In this document: piece after piece, positions 32,032 through 41,612 of the stretch
Layout of the letters: each line of letters begins with the position of its first letter
Position numbering within the stretch: position 1 is the first letter of the stretch
Assembly: GCA_014529385.2 (NCBI GenBank)
Contig: CM043950.1
Location: 73,787,935-73,851,934 of the forward strand
DNA: 64,000 nucleotides
Direction of reading: 5' to 3'
Origin: Adiantum capillus-veneris
Taxonomy: Eukaryota > Streptophyta > Polypodiopsida > Polypodiales > Pteridaceae
The notes under the pieces: generated by a model
Databases searched by the model: none
What the model saw: the letters and a program-made list of their open reading frames with translations, nothing else
What the model was told of the DNA's origin: nothing
Position numbers and translations under genes: made by a program

Positions 32032-34191
32032 ATGCATGCCATGGGTCCACGGCCCGGGTCCAGCGTGTTTAGCCGCTTAAAAGAGACCCTTAGTAGAGCT
32101 ACCCGCTCCGAACATGCGGTTAATGAAATAAATGAAGAGAGTGGAGAAGTAAATTCGTCATTCATGCCTAAAATAGACCCTATGCTTCTTGAGAGTGTGC
32201 ATGTGAATGTTCCATCCACTGCACCTCCTGATCCTTTAGGACTATCTCCCTCTGAGGTTCTACTACTCGATACTAGGAGTCTCGCCGAAGTGCAAGAGAT
32301 CGAACGCTATATGCAAGCAACAAGGGAGAGGAAAATTGAGAACCTTCGAAGTCTAGAACAAAGTCGAGCCCTGAAAGCAAAGGCTCCTATGACAACAATC
32401 ATTCCAGCCGAGCAACCGAGTGCTCCCAAGGTAGCAGTCATGGAGGGGCAAGCCATGGGGAGCAATAATGCTTCCACTTCAAGGGAAACCTCCAGCACGC
32501 CAGGCCTAGATGGGATATTCCTAAACGAAAATTGGGAGTATGAACTACAAGCAGAAGCTTTAACTCATCGGTACACAGGACACACCTATCATGTGGGTTG
32601 GCTAGATGTTCTACAATCTACATCGGGTGCTACTAGAATAGATGAGCAACAACAGAAAGTCTGTGATGTCCTCCATAGGATTGTCGAGTTAGAAAGACAG
32701 AACACAGGGATCAACATGCCTTCAACAAGCCTAATGAGATTCTTGGATACGAGAAAGGCCAACCAACCAACCCTATCACAAATGGAGACTCCCTCAGTGA
32801 GCCCCATTGATCCTCCATATGTTGTTTTGCCAGGAGCCTCAATACAATCTGAGCCCACAAGTGGCAGCTTTACCTTCCCAGATCTAGCTCATCTTTCTCT
32901 TAATGACACTATGACTACCATGCATATCCCAGTGGTGAGCATGACAAGAAGTACACCATGGAGTTCATTTGTTAACACTGCGCCGATGCCTAGTAGCACA
33001 GTGCCCCCAACTATACCTACATGTATGTATCAATCATGTGCACCTATCGTACCTCAGCCTCATGTAGCTCCTACTCCTCCGATTATTCCAAGAGCTTACA
33101 ATCCACAATGGAATTATCCAAGCTCTTATACAAGTGGAGCCATGCCATTTAATAATAACATGCCATATCAGGCACCCCCTATGCCTAGGGCCACGCCTGT
33201 AAACTTTGGACCACCTTCTCGTACACCACCATATGAAATATGGGACCCAAGAGCCGCGGGTATGCCAAGGCCAAGGCCAACTCCCATCTCACATGTGGTT
33301 CCAGGAGCACATCCACCCATTATACTTGCTCAAATAGGAGATTTGGCAGCATTTGCTCAAACTATCGGTCGCTCTATTGCGGAAAACATGCGTAGTGCAC
33401 CTGATAGAGAGCCTAGGAGCAAGGCAGTTCAAGTAGCTAAGCTCACACAGAAATTCAGTGGAGATGGAGATGCTAGAAAGCATATGGAAGTCTTTGAACA
33501 TGTGTGCGATTCCTTGGAAGAGCACAATGAGCTACATAAGTGTAAGGCTTTGAGTTTGACACTAATCAAAAAGGCTGGAGATTGGTATAGAACCTTAAGA
33601 GTAGAAGAGAAAAACATTAATAGTTTTGCTAGGAGACCACCTCTTCAATGCTACGAATGTGGTGGACCACATCGAGTAGCTGAGTGCCCCATTAGAATGC
33701 AAAAGAATGTTGCACTAATGCAAACAAGTCAAGGGAGTGCATTGGCAATGCCAATACTCACTTGTAATCGTTGTGGCATAGATCATTTGATCGCACAGTG
33801 TCCTAACAATCCAAACGCACCGAAAATCACACCATTGAACATAATAGAGATTGTTGATGGGACACCACCAACTATAAACATAGCACCAGTGAATGCACTC
33901 ACACGGTCGATGCTCCAAAAGAAAAATTACATCCTCGAAGAGAGAGATGCTGCATCCATTGGCCGAGCGAGAAAGAAGAAAACACGAAGAAAGAAATCCC
34001 TTAATGCTTCTAGCTCAAAACCTAGTTCAAAGACTAACATAGGGACAGGAGAGGATCCCATGTATATGAATAACCCTGAGGATGACTCAGATTCTATAGA
34101 GACCACGGAGACCAAGACTATTACTACAAAGGACAAAGCCAGTGAGGAGGATCACGAGAGGGAATTACGACGAACACCAAAAGAGTATTAA
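32032..34191 (+). CDS. Gypsy gag polyprotein with two short-spaced zinc knuckles
   Basis: An open frame of 719 residues from ATG 32032. A Pro/Thr/Met-rich region spans about residues 200-450. A gag-like core (KLTQKFSGDGDARKHMEVFE, AGDWYRTL) lies at about 465-530 and is shorter than usual, with knuckles following almost at once. The knuckles are CYECGGPHRVAEC (about 540) and CNRCGIDHLIAQC (about 578), both C-x2-C-x3-H-x4-C. A basic cluster (RARKKKTRRKK, about 645) and an acidic tail follow. Gag builds the cytoplasmic particle and binds element RNA. A deletion between the gag core and the knuckles is possible. Confidence 0.85.
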   Translation: MHAMGPRPGSSVFSRLKETLSRATRSEHAVNEINEESGEVNSSFMPKIDPMLLESVHVNVPSTAPPDPLGLSPSEVLLLDTRSLAEVQEIERYMQATRERKIENLRSLEQSRALKAKAPMTTIIPAEQPSAPKVAVMEGQAMGSNNASTSRETSSTPGLDGIFLNENWEYELQAEALTHRYTGHTYHVGWLDVLQSTSGATRIDEQQQKVCDVLHRIVELERQNTGINMPSTSLMRFLDTRKANQPTLSQMETPSVSPIDPPYVVLPGASIQSEPTSGSFTFPDLAHLSLNDTMTTMHIPVVSMTRSTPWSSFVNTAPMPSSTVPPTIPTCMYQSCAPIVPQPHVAPTPPIIPRAYNPQWNYPSSYTSGAMPFNNNMPYQAPPMPRATPVNFGPPSRTPPYEIWDPRAAGMPRPRPTPISHVVPGAHPPIILAQIGDLAAFAQTIGRSIAENMRSAPDREPRSKAVQVAKLTQKFSGDGDARKHMEVFEHVCDSLEEHNELHKCKALSLTLIKKAGDWYRTLRVEEKNINSFARRPPLQCYECGGPHRVAECPIRMQKNVALMQTSQGSALAMPILTCNRCGIDHLIAQCPNNPNAPKITPLNIIEIVDGTPPTINIAPVNALTRSMLQKKNYILEERDAASIGRARKKKTRRKKSLNASSSKPSSKTNIGTGEDPMYMNNPEDDSDSIETTETKTITTKDKASEEDHERELRRTPKEY

Positions 34192-34371
34192 AAGTTAAAC
34201 CACCCAGTTGCGAACCCCCAAGATAAGCCACGAGAGACAAAAAATGAGGATTGCAAGAGAAAGATTGGAACCTATCCAAACCCAATAGTGGAAATTGAAC
34301 GAGTCCAACAACTGAGGGGTTTGGTGGAAGAAACTCAATGAACATTAGAAACTGAACCCAAACATATCCAG

Positions 34372-35260
34372 ATGTCGGACACAGTGTTTCCCACACAAGT
34401 TCAACCTCACAAGAACTACAAGCCGTTAGTTATACCCAGTATCATTTGGGAAGAGAGTGAGGGTAGGACATTTGAAAGTGGACACACACCTTTCCTACTA
34501 GAGAGAATGTTTGGTGGGGGAATGCCCGACCCCCTTGAGGAAGTGGAGATTCCATCTTCACCATTCTCTTGTCACGGTCCTACGTCCCATAAGATGCCAT
34601 TAAATGTTGCCAAATTGATGGATTTCATGTCTTCAGAAGTTAGAACCACCATCATGTCCAAACTACATAAAGACCCCGAGCTAGTCTCAGCTCTTCGAGC
34701 CTTCCTCAATGGAGAATTACAGGCCGGATTACCAAGGTTTGCACATATGAAAAAACCTAACTCGATAATGAATGACGAGGAACATTTAGCACCACCATCT
34801 GACCTAGCGGGACATGAATCTGTAATTGAAGTACCCGTTAACAAGTTGGGGCAATACTTTGAAGGTGATGAATCTAATGCTACTCTACCAATCACTACTA
34901 AAGGATTAACTTTAAAGGGGGTCCTTGACGGTGGTAGGGAGTCAGCATGGTGACAAAGAGTTGTTGGGAGTCTATGGGGAGACCTCACCTTGAAGCCACA
35001 AGCGTAGTGGTAAAAATGGCTAATGGATCTATTGTTACGCCTATTGGAATGCTAAAGGATCTCAGGATCAAGGTCTTGGGACACAAGGTAAGGCAGACTT
35101 TCATTGTTATGGATTTTTCCAAAGCATCCTATGTCATTTGAGATGATCTTAGGGCGTCCATTCATGAGGGAAACAAAAATGGTGCATGACTGGTCCAAAA
35201 ACCACGTCTACTTACAGTTCCAAGACTCTGTCATTCGAGTTGATCTTTTAAGTGGTTGAA
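34372..35260 (+). pseudogene. Gypsy aspartic protease region, frameshifted
   Basis: The frame 34372-34953 leads into VLDGG near 34920-34934, the active-site region, then shifts. The continuation is at 34947-35141 (VVVKMANGSIVTPIGML), then MILGRPFM in another frame near 35140-35170. The ILGRPF block is typical of plant Gypsy proteases. At least two frameshifts and a TGA near 35258 prevent a single protein. Confidence 0.75.
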
Positions 35261-35382
35261 CGCATCCTCTAGGAAATAAATTCATCATTGATAATCGATC
35301 AGACACAACAATTCACTCAGCTCCATTACAGTATTGTTACACGTGTAACAAAGACACGGATATTGGGGAGAACTCTCCTTAT

Positions 35383-38157
35383 ATGGATATCCTACCCGGA
35401 ATGGCTGAGTCAGACAATGTCGATTGGGTACACCTAGCGGCAACTATAGATACATGGGGAGCTAGAGGAACAACCTGGGTAACAGCAAATGGGGAAGAGA
35501 TACCACACATTGCACCAGTAAACATGTTAGGTGTAGCGCATGTAACATTCGATGATAAGAAAGAGGCACACCTACCTGAGAGTGAAACCGATGATTCCTC
35601 AAAGGCTTCATGCCAATACACATCAAAAACGGAATCTCAGGGAGAAATGGATTCAGAACCTGAAGAAACATCGAGTGAACCAAGTATAGAAACTGGACAC
35701 TCAAGGCCTAGTACGACCATCTATGGTAATTTATATGAGAGTGAAGAAGATACAAGCGAAGACCTATCAGGCGAGTCGAGTTCAAACATTTACCAAAATC
35801 AAAACCTTAACAAGAAACAAAGGTCATATAAGAGACGACGATATCGAGCAAATGTGAGAGCTAGGATAAACAAGGAAAGATCTACTGCAGAATGGCTTAG
35901 CTATCTAGGGGCATGTGATGCTCATCGAAAGCTAGTAGACAATTGGGGTGAACATCTCCAGGGTTTCATGTGGTGCAGCCCGCGACCCATTGACCTCGCT
36001 CAATTGGAGGTTACAGAGCTGAAATTGAGTCGAACTATAAGAAGACGTCAAAACCAAGAGTTAGTACAACAACAAAAGGAGGCAGAACTAAAAGAAAGGT
36101 CTCCGTCAGGACAAGAGCCTGTTGACTTACATACGGCTCCTGAACATTTTAAATCTTATACCACGGGGGAGCGAAAGGTTGTGTTTGCCAAAGCCCAACG
36201 AATACCTACCAATGGAAGCAGTGGAGTCTACGATGGTCCAGCGGTAGTTAAAGAGATAGAATTAGCAGAACCAGGTAAGGAGTCTACACCAGTCTTTATT
36301 GCTCAAGACCTTACCGAAACTGAAGAGGCTGTACTTAAGGAGCTCCTCAAGGAATACAAGGATATCTTTCCTTGGACATATCATGACATGAAGGGTGTTC
36401 CACCTTCTATGGTGCAACATACAATTCCCATGATCAACACTGCTAAACCCGTCCAGCAACAACCACATCCAATGAATCCTAAGTACGCCAAAATTGTACA
36501 AGAGGAGATTGAAAAACTTATCCAATGTGGATTCATATACCCTATTGAGCACTCGGAATGGGTTTCTCCGATAGTCATTGTGCCAAAAAAGAATGGGAAA
36601 CTAAGAGTGTCTGTGGACCTCAAGAAAGTTAATGCAGCCACTTGGAGAGATCATTATCCCTTGCCATATTCAGAACATGTGCTTGAAAGAGTTGCGGGCA
36701 ACGAAGCTTATAGCTTTTTAGATGGGTACTCTGGTTACAATCAAATCACAATTGCATTAGAGGACCAAGCTAAAACTGCTTTTATCACAGAGTTTGGAGT
36801 GTTTGCATTTCGTGTTATGGCTTTTGGCTTAACAAATGCCCCTGCTACATTCCAACGATTAATAAACACTGCGTTTAAAGAATTTCTAAGGGAGTTTTGT
36901 GAAGCTTTCCTAGACGACCTTTGTGTTTATTTTCTTGGGAGAAGCATTTGTTATATCTACGAAAAATATTTGAAAGGTGCAGATTTTATCGCATCTCATT
37001 TGAACCCTTTCAAATGCCAATTTTGGGTTAAGCATGGTGTCATTCTAGGGCATATAGTGTCCAAGAACGGGATATCCAGAGATGAGAGTAAGATTAAAGC
37101 CATTGCCGATTTGCCACCACCTACTAACTATAAAGGAGTTCAAAGATTTATGGGCCATGTTGGTTATTATCGAAGGTTTATTTTAAACTTTGCCGAGATA
37201 GCGCGTCCATTGTACAAGCTTCTTATCGAGTTTCACTGGACGGAAGAATTTCATCAATCTTATGAGTTATTAAAGAAGGCCCTAACAAGTGCTCCAATCC
37301 TGCGAACACCTGATTGGAATGTACCTTTTCATGTGCATATTGATGCATCAAATTTTGCTATTGGGTGTGTTCTAACTCAACTAGGAGAACATAAATTGGA
37401 CTACCCTATTAGCTTTGCAAGTCGCCAATTAAATGATGCCGAGATGAACTACACTACTACAGAGCGCGAAGGTCTAGCTATGATTTACGCAGTAAAGAAA
37501 TTTCGCTATTACCTTCTTGCTACCAAGTTTGTGTTTTATGTGGATCATCAAGCATTGCTATATTTGGTAAACAAGCCGTGTTCCACAGGTCGAATTACAC
37601 GATGGTTGTTAATTCTTCTTGAGTTTTACTTCACCGTTGTTGTGAGGCCTGGGAGGAAACATGTCATGGCGGATCATTTATCTCGTATCCCTAATGGCGA
37701 AGCTCCTACGGGGGTTGATGATGAATTGCCTGATACTCCCTTGTTCATTGTTGAGACAATGCCTGAATGGAGTGAAAAGATTGTTAACTTCTTAGTTAAT
37801 GGTTTTCCACCCAAAGAGCTGCGAAAAGATATAGCTCGAAAATTAATCAAGGAATGCGAACCCTATTGCTTACTGGCTGGAAATCTCTATAAGAGAGGAA
37901 AAGATGATGTTCTTAGACACTATTCCCACGAGGATGAGTATTTATATATTCTACAAGAGGCATACATGGGCGTAGCTGGTGGTCACTTTTCAGAAAAGTT
38001 GACTGCCCGAAAGATCTTACAGTCAGGCTATTGGTGGCCCACTCTGTTTAAGGATGCATCACTTTTTGCAAAGGGATGTGATGAATGCCAACGCTCAAGA
38101 AGCCACAAAGAAGTGATAGGATGCCTCTACATCCTATCAGGTAACCCAGCCATTTGA
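35383..38157 (+). CDS. Gypsy pol: reverse transcriptase, RNase H and integrase zinc domain
   Basis: An open frame of 924 residues. The N-terminal 300 residues are charged linker (protease tail). RT begins near residue 365, with VSPIVIVPKKNGKLRV, AFRVMAFGLTNAPATFQR and the catalytic FLDD at about 511-514 (36913-36924). ILGHIVSKNG and the thumb follow. RNase H has HIDASNFAIGCVLTQ, TTEREGLAMIYAVKKF and VDHQALLYL. The integrase zinc region has GGHFSEKLTARKILQSGYWW and CDECQR at the C-end. A one-base shift at about 38140 ends the frame at GNPAI. Confidence 0.9.
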   Translation: MDILPGMAESDNVDWVHLAATIDTWGARGTTWVTANGEEIPHIAPVNMLGVAHVTFDDKKEAHLPESETDDSSKASCQYTSKTESQGEMDSEPEETSSEPSIETGHSRPSTTIYGNLYESEEDTSEDLSGESSSNIYQNQNLNKKQRSYKRRRYRANVRARINKERSTAEWLSYLGACDAHRKLVDNWGEHLQGFMWCSPRPIDLAQLEVTELKLSRTIRRRQNQELVQQQKEAELKERSPSGQEPVDLHTAPEHFKSYTTGERKVVFAKAQRIPTNGSSGVYDGPAVVKEIELAEPGKESTPVFIAQDLTETEEAVLKELLKEYKDIFPWTYHDMKGVPPSMVQHTIPMINTAKPVQQQPHPMNPKYAKIVQEEIEKLIQCGFIYPIEHSEWVSPIVIVPKKNGKLRVSVDLKKVNAATWRDHYPLPYSEHVLERVAGNEAYSFLDGYSGYNQITIALEDQAKTAFITEFGVFAFRVMAFGLTNAPATFQRLINTAFKEFLREFCEAFLDDLCVYFLGRSICYIYEKYLKGADFIASHLNPFKCQFWVKHGVILGHIVSKNGISRDESKIKAIADLPPPTNYKGVQRFMGHVGYYRRFILNFAEIARPLYKLLIEFHWTEEFHQSYELLKKALTSAPILRTPDWNVPFHVHIDASNFAIGCVLTQLGEHKLDYPISFASRQLNDAEMNYTTTEREGLAMIYAVKKFRYYLLATKFVFYVDHQALLYLVNKPCSTGRITRWLLILLEFYFTVVVRPGRKHVMADHLSRIPNGEAPTGVDDELPDTPLFIVETMPEWSEKIVNFLVNGFPPKELRKDIARKLIKECEPYCLLAGNLYKRGKDDVLRHYSHEDEYLYILQEAYMGVAGGHFSEKLTARKILQSGYWWPTLFKDASLFAKGCDECQRSRSHKEVIGCLYILSGNPAI

Positions 38158-38293
38158 AAAGTGGGGCTTAGACTTTGTAGGACCTATTAGTCCGGCTGCA
38201 CGTAACACGCAATCATGATATATCATTGTGGCTACCGACTATGTAACCAAATGGGCTGAAGCAAAAGCAACACGAAAGGCGGATGCAAAAACT
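38150..38293 (+). pseudogene. Start of integrase catalytic core, then loss
   Basis: Shifted frame after the pol ORF: EKWGLDFVGPISPA and ATDYVTKWAEAKATRKADA, the region of the first catalytic Asp, with one TGA inside. After about 38293 homology stops, and the segments carrying the second Asp and the Glu are absent, so the integrase cannot be functional. Confidence 0.8.
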
Positions 38294-40459
38294 AGGAGAG
38301 TACCTTACCACCCTTGCAACTTGACAAGGCACCTAGGGTAATAGAAAACTACTGTCAAAAATCCTCACCTATTACCAACTGGAACAATTGGTTTCAAAGG
38401 GTGACGAGCTCATTTCAAACGATATGATCTACCCAAGGAAGGGGGGAGTGTTTGTGGACACCCATTATTCACTTGCTTCCCTCTCAACCTTTCTCCCTGA
38501 CCTCTTAATCTCCAATCTTAGGGAATGTATATATAAAGCCTTATACTCACACAAACAAGATAAAAAAGTAAAAGAGAAAGAGCCATAACACAAATCATAA
38601 AAACAAATTTAAATCACAAGAACACGACCCTTGTAATATTTGCACTCTAACCATCATCTATTTGCGTGTACAGATATGGCTAGTATGCTAGAGTCATCCA
38701 TTCCTGCCTTGGGTGAGAGGTACCCTCGTTACTTTTCACAAATATTTCACATGGTCTTTCCAGTGCTTGCATGTGAATAGGAATTGATAGGTACGCTAGC
38801 ATGTGAGAGGAATTTTGAGGAGTTAGAATGGCTGATATGTCTCTTGACCACGTCTGATCCATACTTAGTAGAGAGCGTTTCTCCCATTGCACAAGCCTAC
38901 CCTTTTGACCAAGATGACTATAGGCGTCTAGTGACCTTCTTAGTAAACATGGGCACCTATGATGAAGAAGAAAATTTACAGGACTACACGGATGGCACAT
39001 ATGGTCTCATGGATGATGAATTTGTTTATCTCGACGACGAGGATAGGGGTTTAGCCTTAGGGTTTCCCCCCAACCTCTACAATATCCTATTCCCTTGACT
39101 CTCTAGGGGATTGCAAATAAGTAGGTTAGGGTTCCTTATGTTTTTTGTTGTGTTCAATAAGTGTTGGTACCTTTTCCCACTAATGTGCCTCCTGGAGGTA
39201 TTCCTTTTGTTTCCTAGTGTGTACAGGAGCGTGTTGCTATTTATAGGATTTGGACCTTCATGGAATCTTTATCTCGACTCACTCTTCAAATCAAGCGCGA
39301 CCATCGACACAAACAGGTGTTTCTTGTCCATTAGCATTGCCCCTTATCTTTTTTGCATCTATGATTGTCTGCTTTAATTGTGATTGGTAGCCTAATATTC
39401 ACCGCATTTGCTTAGTATCAAACATTTAATTCATTGTAATTTTTTGTCATAATCACTTGTCTAGGTTTAAAAATCAAGAAGTCCGACTAAGCTAGTTTAA
39501 CCAAGTTAGGTGTTAGAGATCTTCTCTTAATACCATGGGGAATGCCTTCCTAATAATCAATGGCTACTTAGGTTCTTAATCCGATTTAGGTAGCATTGTG
39601 TGAAATGTACTAGGGCTTTCTAGTGGGCTTGACCCTATTGACCTTTCGCTTAAGTATTATAAAGGGAGTTTACTAGTGTGATGAACCTGGGGAGGTGTAT
39701 CAGTGTTATATGACCCCCCAAAGTTACAAAATTAAAATGCTGAAAATGAACAAACAAAAAATCAAAGTGCCACATTGTAAAATCTTAAGCTGGAAGAGAA
39801 ATCTCAGCTTGATTTGGTACTTCACTCACATGTATTGCCTATGGTACTAGATCCCTAGAGGTTCCTAGTGTGGGCGCTTTTCCTTGAAAAGCAAAAAACC
39901 CAAGGCATACAAAATAAGCACACACATCAAATTGAATCACTGTGAAAACACTTTTGGGGGGTCAAAGAAAAGGTAATCAGTCAGGCGATCATTTCATGAG
40001 AAGTTCCTTTTATCATAGCTTAACTACAAGGTCCTCTAGGTATAGCCTCTAATCAGCCCTCGAACATGAAATACTTGGCTCTCGCGATAAAACAACTTAA
40101 TTGACCAGAGAAAATTAAGAATCTTACCCATGGTATTAATAGTCGATCTCTAGTGCCTTTCGACCGTTACATTAGTGACACCAGACTTGTTTAATTTTTT
40201 ACCTTTACATCTGTTTACGCATTTGATTACATTGCAATTTAATGCTTATTGCTGACAAATTGTTTAAAATTCATTTACCAATCAATTGTTTACCTAAAAT
40301 TGCATATGATTTTTAATCGCTTATGAAAATGCAATTACTGTGGAATGATGTTTGATTTTGCAGTGACTAATGAAGTCTAAGGACATTCATCTCAAATTCT
40401 CTTCCACCTCGACGAACGAGCTTCAACTCAATAGCTTCCGAGGACGGAATCTACATCAC
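38294..40459 (+). other. 3' non-coding part of the Gypsy element
   Basis: A segment at about 38430-38460 reads AAGGAAGGGGGGAG followed by TGTTTGTGGACACCC, like a polypurine tract plus an LTR start, with TATATATAAAG near 38529. It may be an old LTR scrap, but I found no partner. A frame at 38784-39098 (105 residues, acidic, EELEWLICLL) is unrecognised. Inverted similarity links about 39510-39540 with 40110-40140 (TACCATGGG). No other gene seen. Confidence 0.5.
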
Positions 40460-41053
40460 GAAGGGGTGCATGTTAACCCTCACGGCTCACGGACACCCCA
40501 TCACCTACGACGGACGTGTATTATGTATTTGGTAGAGTCAGGTACCGGGCTTGTCGGACCAATAGGAAAAGGGTAAGAGTGATCGCCGATGAGAGGCGCA
40601 CTCTAACTGGGACATTCAAGGGATTAGTTGGCTAAGCATGGGCGCCCAAGTGTGAATGGGGTGAGCTCATATAAAATCCAACTAAACCTAAAATTCACTC
40701 ATTCTCTCATTTGTGCAATAGAAGAGTGCTCTTGCTCCATCTCCATCTCCATCTTCTTCTTCTTCACCTCCTTGTGTGTGTGTGTATGTGTGTGAAAGAG
40801 AGAGAGAGAGAGAGAGCGCGATCGAGCATTGCGGCAGCACGACGGCGGTGAAGCGGTTGAGCGCGACGTAGCGGCGTCTCCTTCTTCTTCACGGCGAGGA
40901 ATCCTCCACGGCAGGAGCATAGACTGGTGAGTGACACACCATTGCCCTCTTTTGAGCTTACTAGTTAAGCTAGTTGTGTGCTTGCAGCCGTCTATGGCTC
41001 GCACACAGTGTTAGGCGAGGCCCTTGCTTCGACAGTGCGGCAAGGAGCGCACA
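40460..41053 (+). repeat. Polypurine tract and 3' LTR of the Gypsy element
   Basis: GAAGGGGTG at 40460-40468 is a weak polypurine tract. The LTR is 40471-41053 (TGTTAACC...GCGCACA), with its TATA box at 40670. TTGAC follows. Confidence 0.92.
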
Positions 41054-41274
41054 TTGACCTAGTTGTTTTTAACCCAGCATGCATCTAAATGCTTAGCAAT
41101 GATTCCCCATACCCTCCCTACACTTATTTTATGATTTTTAAGCTTAACTTCCTACTTATGATGAAATTAGGCCGCGGGTCAGCGACGCCAAAAGCTACCG
41201 ATTACCATGAAATGATTACGTCAACGTGTAGAGCTCTTACATGTGGTTGCAACGCAAAAAACGATACTGCAATG

Positions 41275-41612
41275 TGACAACCGGGAAGGGAGTAGGAAGC
41301 ACAAGAAGGAGAGAAGTGAGATCCATTAGCTCGTGTTATGTTCTATTATCCAAAAACTTACAAATACTTACAAACATTGGCATTTATACCTTAGCTAGGT
41401 TCTCGGGTCAAAACTAATAATCTGGGAGCTCTAACTAAAGATAGGTTGATACAATCTGGAAGCTTGTAGCCTCGACTCATCAATAACACTGTTTATCTGG
41501 AAAGTAGGAGTTACAACATTCCCAATTTTTTAAATTAATAGGTGGTTTACAATAGAAGCTATGAAACATGTTATCCAAATTATCTTGATTCTAACATGTC
41601 CCCCCTCCTCAA
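41275..41612 (-). repeat. LTR of a minus-strand retroelement with polypurine tract
   Basis: On the minus strand, a TTGAGGAGGGGGGACA tract (41612-41597) is followed by TGTTAGAATCAAG (from 41596). The LTR ends CCCGGTTGTCA at 41275, giving 322 bp. GGTATAAATGCC near 41390 is a TATA box. The order polypurine tract then TG...CA marks a 3' LTR. The rest of that element should lie to the right, but no matching 5' LTR was found. Confidence 0.6.

Larger units (their letters stand above)
30171..41053 (+). mobile_element. Full-length Ty3/Gypsy retrotransposon with defective integrase (TSD TTGAC)
   Basis: A 10.9-kb element with two LTRs (30171-30745, 40471-41053) that by eye differ at about a dozen positions plus a microsatellite, so roughly 98% identical. 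TTGAC at 30166-30170 is repeated at 41054-41058. The primer site is tRNA-Asp type. Order: gag (32032), protease (about 34370-35260), RT-RNase H (35383), integrase N-terminus (to about 38293), then about 2.1 kb of mostly non-coding sequence. The catalytic core of integrase is largely missing and several frameshifts are present. The high LTR identity nevertheless indicates a fairly recent insertion, probably mobilised in trans or damaged soon afterwards. Confidence 0.92.

Noticed and set aside
38430-38600. Second LTR inside the Gypsy element (polypurine-like tract, then TGTTTGTGGACACC)
   Set aside because: No partner LTR, primer site or target duplication in the window; kept only as a remark in the 3' non-coding feature.
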